From positions 2,480,001 through 2,544,000 of the forward strand of contig NZ_SHKW01000001.1 in the NCBI RefSeq assembly GCF_004217555.1: 64,000 nt of DNA, written 5' to 3'. The translations under genes and the position numbers were made by a program. The notes under the pieces were generated by a model. The model was not told the DNA's origin. It made no database searches and worked only from the letters and a program-made list of their open reading frames with translations. Of the stretch, positions 58,774 to 64,000 are shown in pieces. Positions within the stretch are counted from its first letter, which is position 1. The number at the start of each line of letters is the position of its first letter. This stretch comes from Edaphobacter modestus (GTDB lineage: Bacteria; Acidobacteriota; Terriglobia; Terriglobales; Acidobacteriaceae).

Positions 58774-61700
58774 GCCGTCGGTCCTTCGTGAGTAGAGACG
58801 GGTTCTCTTTCCTGCAGTGGCGGCTTCTCCTTTTTGAAGAGATAGCCAAAGCGTTCGACAACGTCGAAGGAGACAGGAATAAAGAAGATGGCGAGCAATG
58901 AAGCAGCCAGCATGCCTCCAATCACGACAGTACCGAGGACCTGCCGGGAGATGGCGCCCGCTCCGGTAGCCGTCCATAACGGTACGCAGCCCAGAATGAA
59001 TGCAAATGCTGTCATCAGAATTGGACGCAATCTCACTTTCGCTCCAGATAGGGCGGCATCGATCAATGTCTTGCCGTTTTCGTGCTCCACCTTGGCGAAT
59101 TCAACGATAAGAATGGCGTTCTTGGCCGATAGACCGATGAGCATGACCAGACCGATCTGGGCGTAGACATTGTTGTCCAGCCGCCGCAGATACAGTGCTG
59201 CAAAAGCTCCGAAGACCGCGATCGGTACACCGAGAAGAACACTAGCAGGCAACGTCCAACTTTCGTACTGTGCGGCCATGATCAGGAAGACGATAAAGAA
59301 GGAGAGCGCGAAAACTACGCCTGGCGAAACCCCCTGCGAGGCCTTGACCTCCTGATAGGACATGCCCATGTAGTCGTAGCCCATCTCGCCTGGCATCGTC
59401 TGTTTGAAGACATCCTGCAGCGCGGCGATTGCCTGGCCTGAACTGTATCCCGGAGCTGCAGAACCGTTGATCTGCACGCCCTGAAACAGGTTGTACTTCA
59501 TCACAAACTCGGGCCCGCTGCGCGGTACGTTAGCGGTAAGCGTACTCAACGGCACCATCTGCCCTGAGCTGTTGGTTACATAGAACTTGCCGAGGTTGTC
59601 GGCCGATGTTCGATAATCTCCCTCGGCCTCAACGTAGACTTGCCACTGGCGCCCGAAACGATTGAAGTAGTTCACCAGTGATCCACCCATGAAGGTCTGT
59701 AGTGTTTGGTACACACTCGTCAGGTTGACCTGTTGCGTGAGAACCTTCTCCTGGTCCACAGTGATGCCGACCTGCGGCACCCCGAACAGAGCGGTTGTCA
59801 TGACACCGGCAAGCTCGGGACGTTTTCGAGCTTCCTCCATAAAGATCTGTGTATTCTTCGCGAGGAACTCGATAGTGCCGCCGGAACGGTCTTCTAAAAC
59901 AAAGGTGAAACCACCCGAAGCTCCTACTCCTGGAATCGCGGGAGGTGGAAACGTAAACGCTATCCCCGATGTAACTCTGGATAGGGCGGCCGTCAGGTGC
60001 CGCTTGATCCCGTTGTAGCTTTCCTCAGGTGTCTTGCGTTCCTTCCAGTCTTTGAAAGAGACAAAGAAGAAGGAGCTGTAGGTGGTATTAACACCACTAA
60101 GCATGCTGTAGCCAATGATCGAGCTGACGTACTCCACGCCCGGCGTATCGAGAATGATCTTTTCGACCTCCTTCGAGGCCTCGGAGTTACGTTGCAATGA
60201 CGCTGCGTTCGGCAGTTGCAGACCGGCGTAGACATATCCCTGATCTTCATCAGGGAGGAAGCTTCCGGGCACCTTCTTCCCAAAGAATCCGGCGGCTACA
60301 ACAAACACCAGCAACAACAGGAAGGAGAAGCCCGCTTTGTGGATAAGGTGCTTGCAGGTATCGACGTATCCATCCGTTACCCGCCCGAAGACACGATTGA
60401 ACCAGCGAAAGAAAGCTCCCAGCGGCCCACGGGATGCTTTCCTGGGACGAAGCAGCATCGCCGAGAGCGCTGGGCTTAGTGTGAGGGCATTGAATGCCGA
60501 GAAGATAACCGAGACCGCAATGGTGACGGCGAATTGTTGATAGAGCCGGCCAGTGATTCCCGGAATAAACGCAGTCGGAATAAACACCGCGGCTAAAATG
60601 AGGGCAATCGCAATGACTGGGCCGCCTACTTCCTCCATCGCCTTGACGGTCGCGTCATGCGGCGTCATGCCGTGTTCGATATGGTGTTCAACGGCTTCCA
60701 CAACGACGATTGCATCATCCACGACAAGCCCGATCGCCAGTACCAGACCAAACAGGGAAAGCGTGTTGATGGAGAAGCCGAGCAAGGGAAAGACCATGAA
60801 AGTGCCGACCAGCGAGACCGGTACGGCGAGTAGCGGTATGAGCGTCGCTCTCCAACCCTGCAGAAAGATATAGACCACAATAATTACGAGTACCAACGCT
60901 TCTAGTAAGGTGTGCTTGATCTCCTCAATTCCAGCCGTGACCGACAACGTAGTGTCCAGAGCCACCACATAATCGAGATCCTGGGGAAAGCGGGTCTTCG
61001 CTTCCTCCATCAGCTTCCGTACTGCGGCGGCGGTTGCAACCGCATTTGCCCCCGGAGCTTGATAGACAGCCACCAGGGCGGCTGGTTTACCGTTCAAGCG
61101 ACCGACCATGCTGTAGCTCTGAGCGCCCAACTCCACACGCGCAACATCCTTCAATCGGAGAATTCCTTCACCAGCTCTCGCGCGGACAATAATCTGTCCA
61201 AACTCTTCAGCAGATGGAAGACGCCCAGGTGCACGCACGGTGTAGGTAAACTGCTGCCCAGGAGGAACGGGGTCGCCACCAATCTGGCCCGCCGGGTTTA
61301 CATTGTTCTGCGCCTGTATCGCGTTGATGATCTCTGGTACTGTGATCCCCAGACTTGACAGTTTGTCAGGGTTAACCCAGCAACGCATCGCATACTTATC
61401 TGCGCCAAAGATGGACACCGATGCCACCCCGGGTACTCGTGTTAGCGCGTCATTCAGATTAATGGTGGCGTAGTTCGCCAGGAATATATTGTCGTAAGTA
61501 TTATTCGGTGAACTGAGATCAATCAGCATCAACGGAGCCGCTGTTGACTTTTGTACTGTGACTCCCTGATCCAGGACAGAACTTGGCAATTGGGAGTTTG
61601 CCTGCGAAGACCGCATCTGCGTTAGGATCTGGTCCGTGCTGGGCTCCGTATCGATACCGAAGTCCACCGTCAGGGTCATCTTCCCGTTGCTTGAATTCAA

Positions 61701-61940
61701 CGAGTACATATAGTTCATGTTGTCCACGCCTGACATTTGCTGTTCAATCGGCGTTGCGACTGACTGCGCCACCGTCTCAGCATCCGCGCCGGTGTAATTC
61801 GCAATCACCTGTATCTGCGGATCAGCAATATTGGGGAACTGCGCCGTTGGCAAACTCAGCATGGACACGACACCCGCAAGGACCATGAGGATCGAGATAA
61901 CGATCGCGACGATCGGCCGGTTGATAAAGAATTTCGACAT
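58770..61940 (-). CDS. RND multidrug efflux pump, HAE1 (AcrB/MexB-like)
   Basis: 1056 residues, full length. The start FFINRPIVAIVISILMVLAG and twelve membrane helices with two large periplasmic loops are standard. The proton-relay aspartates lie at about D408-D409 (GLVVDDAIVVVEAVEHH), matching AcrB positions. It exports amphipathic drugs, dyes or lipids using the proton gradient. It starts 2 bp after the adaptor stop and overlaps the outer-membrane factor by 4 bp, so all three parts are made from one message. Confidence 0.96.
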   Translation of the reverse strand: MSKFFINRPIVAIVISILMVLAGVVSMLSLPTAQFPNIADPQIQVIANYTGADAETVAQSVATPIEQQMSGVDNMNYMYSLNSSNGKMTLTVDFGIDTEPSTDQILTQMRSSQANSQLPSSVLDQGVTVQKSTAAPLMLIDLSSPNNTYDNIFLANYATINLNDALTRVPGVASVSIFGADKYAMRCWVNPDKLSSLGITVPEIINAIQAQNNVNPAGQIGGDPVPPGQQFTYTVRAPGRLPSAEEFGQIIVRARAGEGILRLKDVARVELGAQSYSMVGRLNGKPAALVAVYQAPGANAVATAAAVRKLMEEAKTRFPQDLDYVVALDTTLSVTAGIEEIKHTLLEALVLVIIVVYIFLQGWRATLIPLLAVPVSLVGTFMVFPLLGFSINTLSLFGLVLAIGLVVDDAIVVVEAVEHHIEHGMTPHDATVKAMEEVGGPVIAIALILAAVFIPTAFIPGITGRLYQQFAVTIAVSVIFSAFNALTLSPALSAMLLRPRKASRGPLGAFFRWFNRVFGRVTDGYVDTCKHLIHKAGFSFLLLLVFVVAAGFFGKKVPGSFLPDEDQGYVYAGLQLPNAASLQRNSEASKEVEKIILDTPGVEYVSSIIGYSMLSGVNTTYSSFFFVSFKDWKERKTPEESYNGIKRHLTAALSRVTSGIAFTFPPPAIPGVGASGGFTFVLEDRSGGTIEFLAKNTQIFMEEARKRPELAGVMTTALFGVPQVGITVDQEKVLTQQVNLTSVYQTLQTFMGGSLVNYFNRFGRQWQVYVEAEGDYRTSADNLGKFYVTNSSGQMVPLSTLTANVPRSGPEFVMKYNLFQGVQINGSAAPGYSSGQAIAALQDVFKQTMPGEMGYDYMGMSYQEVKASQGVSPGVVFALSFFIVFLIMAAQYESWTLPASVLLGVPIAVFGAFAALYLRRLDNNVYAQIGLVMLIGLSAKNAILIVEFAKVEHENGKTLIDAALSGAKVRLRPILMTAFAFILGCVPLWTATGAGAISRQVLGTVVIGGMLAASLLAIFFIPVSFDVVERFGYLFKKEKPPLQEREPVSTHEGPTA

Positions 61941-61942
61941 GG

Positions 61943-63115
61943 TTAGTTGCTCCCCGGCGCGGATGCAACCACATAAGGCTTCGGAGTGACGGGGGTACCT
62001 TGTCGCACCTTCATGAAGCCCTGAACGATAACCTTCTCTCCCGGCTTTATCCCCTCGGTGATGATCCAGTTTGTCCCGACCCGCTCTCCAACCTTTATGG
62101 GACGGAAATTCGCCTTGTTGTCGGGAGTCACCACAACGATCTGGTACATCGACTGAACTTCGATCACCGCTGCCTGTGGCACCAGCAAGGCATTCTTGCT
62201 GGTGCCGGTCTCGATACGCACAGTACCAAAGCCTCCGGGGCGAAGAATGCCATCCTTATTCGCGAACTCGGCGGCAAGCTGAATGGTGCCCGTCGAAGAC
62301 GCGATCTCGCGGTTCACCAGCGTTATCTTTCCCTTCGCCGGGAACGGCTCCCCATTGGCCTGAATGAACTCGATCTCGAACGCGGGGCCTCGCTGCGTGG
62401 CTCCTCGAATCAGCCGTGAAATCGCTTGCGCTTCGCCGAGGTAATCTCTTTCACTGAGGTTGAAGTAGGCCCGGATAGGATTGACCTGGGACACAGTCGT
62501 CATCTTCGTGGTCGTGCCCACCAAATCGCCTACATTCGCATTCGATATGCCAGCCACTCCGTCGATAGGCGAATATACCTTTGTCCACGCGAGGTTCAGT
62601 TCGGCCTGTGCCATGTTGGCTTTCGCGGCATCAACCTGTGCCGTGGAAGCTGCAAGAGTCGAAATGTCCGTGTCGAGCTGTTTCTGGGGAATCGCACTTT
62701 GAGCCGCCAAAGGCCGGTCTCTCACGACATTGTTGTCGGCCTCAGATCTCTGCGCTTCAGCCATCGCAACCTGCGCCTTCGCTTGATCCAGAGCCGCCAC
62801 AAACGGTCGAGGATCGATTTCGTAAAGCAGCTGTCCTTTGCTAACGAAAAAACCCTCGGAGTAATTCCGCCGAAGTAGATATCCCTGCACTTTAGGCGTA
62901 ATGTCCGCATTCACTTGACCGTTAAGCTGCGCAACCCATTCCTTGTAGATGGGTACGTTTTGCTCGATCACAGTCGTCACCTCGACCTCGGGAGGCGCTG
63001 GCGGCGGCGGCGCTTCGTTCTTCTTGCAACCAATCATCAACAGTAGGAACAACAGAGCAGCAACAGTAGTAGCAAAGCCAAGACCACGATTCTGTTGACA
63101 CGACCGAAAGATCAC
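61943..63115 (-). CDS. RND efflux periplasmic adaptor (membrane fusion) lipoprotein
   Basis: 390 residues; GTG start with GGAGG 5 bp upstream. The lipobox LMIGC puts the lipidated cysteine at about C30. The order is adaptor-typical: barrel-sandwich half (ADITPKVQGYLLRRNYSEG), alpha hairpin (about 105-170), lipoyl return (VYSPIDGVAGISNANVGDLV), beta barrel and membrane-proximal domain. It bridges pump and outer-membrane channel. It is the first gene of the operon; no regulator gene is adjacent in the window. Confidence 0.94.
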   Translation of the reverse strand: MIFRSCQQNRGLGFATTVAALLFLLLMIGCKKNEAPPPPAPPEVEVTTVIEQNVPIYKEWVAQLNGQVNADITPKVQGYLLRRNYSEGFFVSKGQLLYEIDPRPFVAALDQAKAQVAMAEAQRSEADNNVVRDRPLAAQSAIPQKQLDTDISTLAASTAQVDAAKANMAQAELNLAWTKVYSPIDGVAGISNANVGDLVGTTTKMTTVSQVNPIRAYFNLSERDYLGEAQAISRLIRGATQRGPAFEIEFIQANGEPFPAKGKITLVNREIASSTGTIQLAAEFANKDGILRPGGFGTVRIETGTSKNALLVPQAAVIEVQSMYQIVVVTPDNKANFRPIKVGERVGTNWIITEGIKPGEKVIVQGFMKVRQGTPVTPKPYVVASAPGSN

Positions 63116-63269
63116 TCGCCCTCCTTACCGGTACTGAGGGAATACCTGCCTTACATGCCACCTTGCATCCGTTTTCTCGCTGGCCCTAGATCGCTCCTAT
63201 TACTTGCGATGCATTTGGTGGCGGATTATAGCTCATCAACGGGTATGTCGACCTCGTCGGCTTCGCAAA

Positions 63270-64000
63270 TCAGGGTACGACCGATATGCTCTCCGCCTCT
63301 GGGATACTCTTCTTCGTAAAGGCGCCTGATTTACCGGCATCCAGAAGCTGCTGACCATCAAGGCGGCCGAAAAGCTCGATCAGTTTGGCGACCAGGCCAG
63401 TCCATCCGGTCTGGTGGCTGGCTCCCAGACCCGCGCCGTTATCGCCATGGAAGTACTCGTAAAACAGTATGTAATCCTTCCATTGGGGGTCGGCCTGGAA
63501 CTTCTCCGTGCCCCCGTACACCGGTCGCCGGCCCGATTCATCCCGCAGAAAGATTCGGGTCAAACGATTGGCAATCTCCTTGGCGACCTCGAATAGGTTC
63601 ATCAACTTGCCTGAACCGGTCGGGCACTCGATTTTGAAGTTGTCGCCGTAATAAAGATAGAACGACAACAAGGCGCGGATGATCAACGCATTGACCGGCA
63701 TCCAGATCGGACCACGCCAGTTGGAGTTGCCTCCGAACATGCCTGTGTCCGATTCAGCCGGAAGATAATTCACCCGGTATTCCTGCCCTTCCACATGGAC
63801 GATAAAGGGATGCTCTTCGTGGTAGCGGGAGAGCGCTCGTATGCCATAAGGGCTCAGGAATTCGTTCTCGTCTAGCATGCGCGTCAGAATCCGGCGCAAC
63901 CTGCTCTCATTCACCAGCGCAGCCATGCCGCGCTCGCCATACCCGAAGTGGCCGGGCCCGGTTGCATGAATGCTCTCGCGTAGTTCAGGCATTCTTTGCA
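63270..64000 (-). CDS. GH63-clan glucosidase (MGH1-like), C-terminal part
   Basis: The frame is open to the right window edge, so the N-terminal part lies outside; about 243 residues are visible. Typical (alpha/alpha)6-barrel segments are [60 protein letters not shown] and [16 protein letters not shown]. These belong to the MGH1-like glycoside hydrolase domain related to GH63 alpha-glucosidases and mannosylglycerate or glucosylglycerate hydrolases. It may act on compatible solutes or alpha-glucans, in line with the glycogen genes upstream. The gap to the efflux operon is 154 bp. Confidence 0.8.
   Translation of the reverse strand, partial: QRMPELRESIHATGPGHFGYGERGMAALVNESRLRRILTRMLDENEFLSPYGIRALSRYHEEHPFIVHVEGQEYRVNYLPAESDTGMFGGNSNWRGPIWMPVNALIIRALLSFYLYYGDNFKIECPTGSGKLMNLFEVAKEIANRLTRIFLRDESGRRPVYGGTEKFQADPQWKDYILFYEYFHGDNGAGLGASHQTGWTGLVAKLIELFGRLDGQQLLDAGKSGAFTKKSIPEAESISVVP

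Overview
The window looks like a soil Acidobacterium of the Terriglobales type (Granulicella, Edaphobacter or Terriglobus-like). Three very large Oar-type TonB-dependent receptors, a CRTAC1/TPR pair, a DUF3300/DUF2950 pair, many plant-polysaccharide hydrolases and much insertion-sequence debris all fit that lineage. The species assignment is inference. No rRNA, tRNA or CRISPR array was seen.

Region 1 (1-9541, + strand) is one GC-rich, tightly spaced run: receptor C-terminus, GH39 xylosidase-like enzyme, MFS sugar-acid permease, rhamnonate-dehydratase-like enolase-superfamily enzyme, FAH-fold AraD1/GguC protein, beta-hydroxyacid dehydrogenase and GH3 glycosidase. It reads as an oligosaccharide uptake and oxidative sugar-acid pathway. 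Region 2 (9824-12869) is a TPR protein plus a Tat-exported ASPIC/UnbV beta-propeller, closed by a strong bidirectional terminator. Region 3 (12923-19956) is a divergent receptor / GH51 arabinofuranosidase pair with a LacI regulator and two matching LacI-type palindromes between the divergent genes.

Region 4 (about 19957-22900) is gene-poor and contains a frameshifted IS481-type transposase joined directly to a broken IS3-type element. Region 5 (22697-27412) is a receptor and an S1/P1 nuclease, divergently transcribed and bracketed by two diverged direct repeats of about 160 bp. Region 6 (28145-32172) has a small potassium channel, the DUF2950/DUF3300 pair and an AI-2E-family membrane protein.

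Region 7 (32908-56632, all + strand) is the most striking part, an energy-metabolism island: PPK2, SulP transporter, VIT-like membrane protein, a complete eight-gene F-type ATP synthase operon (a-c-b-delta-alpha-gamma-beta-epsilon), acetate kinase, a histidine phosphatase, phosphoketolase, glycogen phosphorylase, glycogen debranching enzyme and transketolase. Together these could take glycogen to acetyl phosphate, acetate and ATP by a phosphoketolase route, with polyphosphate and the ATP synthase as further energy valves. The phosphatase-phosphorylase pair is duplicated around the phosphoketolase, and the two copies have decayed reciprocally: the first keeps the phosphatase, the second keeps the phosphorylase.

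Region 8 (56751-64000, - strand) holds a decayed RecA/ImuA-like fragment, a complete RND tripartite efflux operon (adaptor, pump, outer-membrane factor) and the C-terminal part of a GH63-clan glucosidase that runs off the window.
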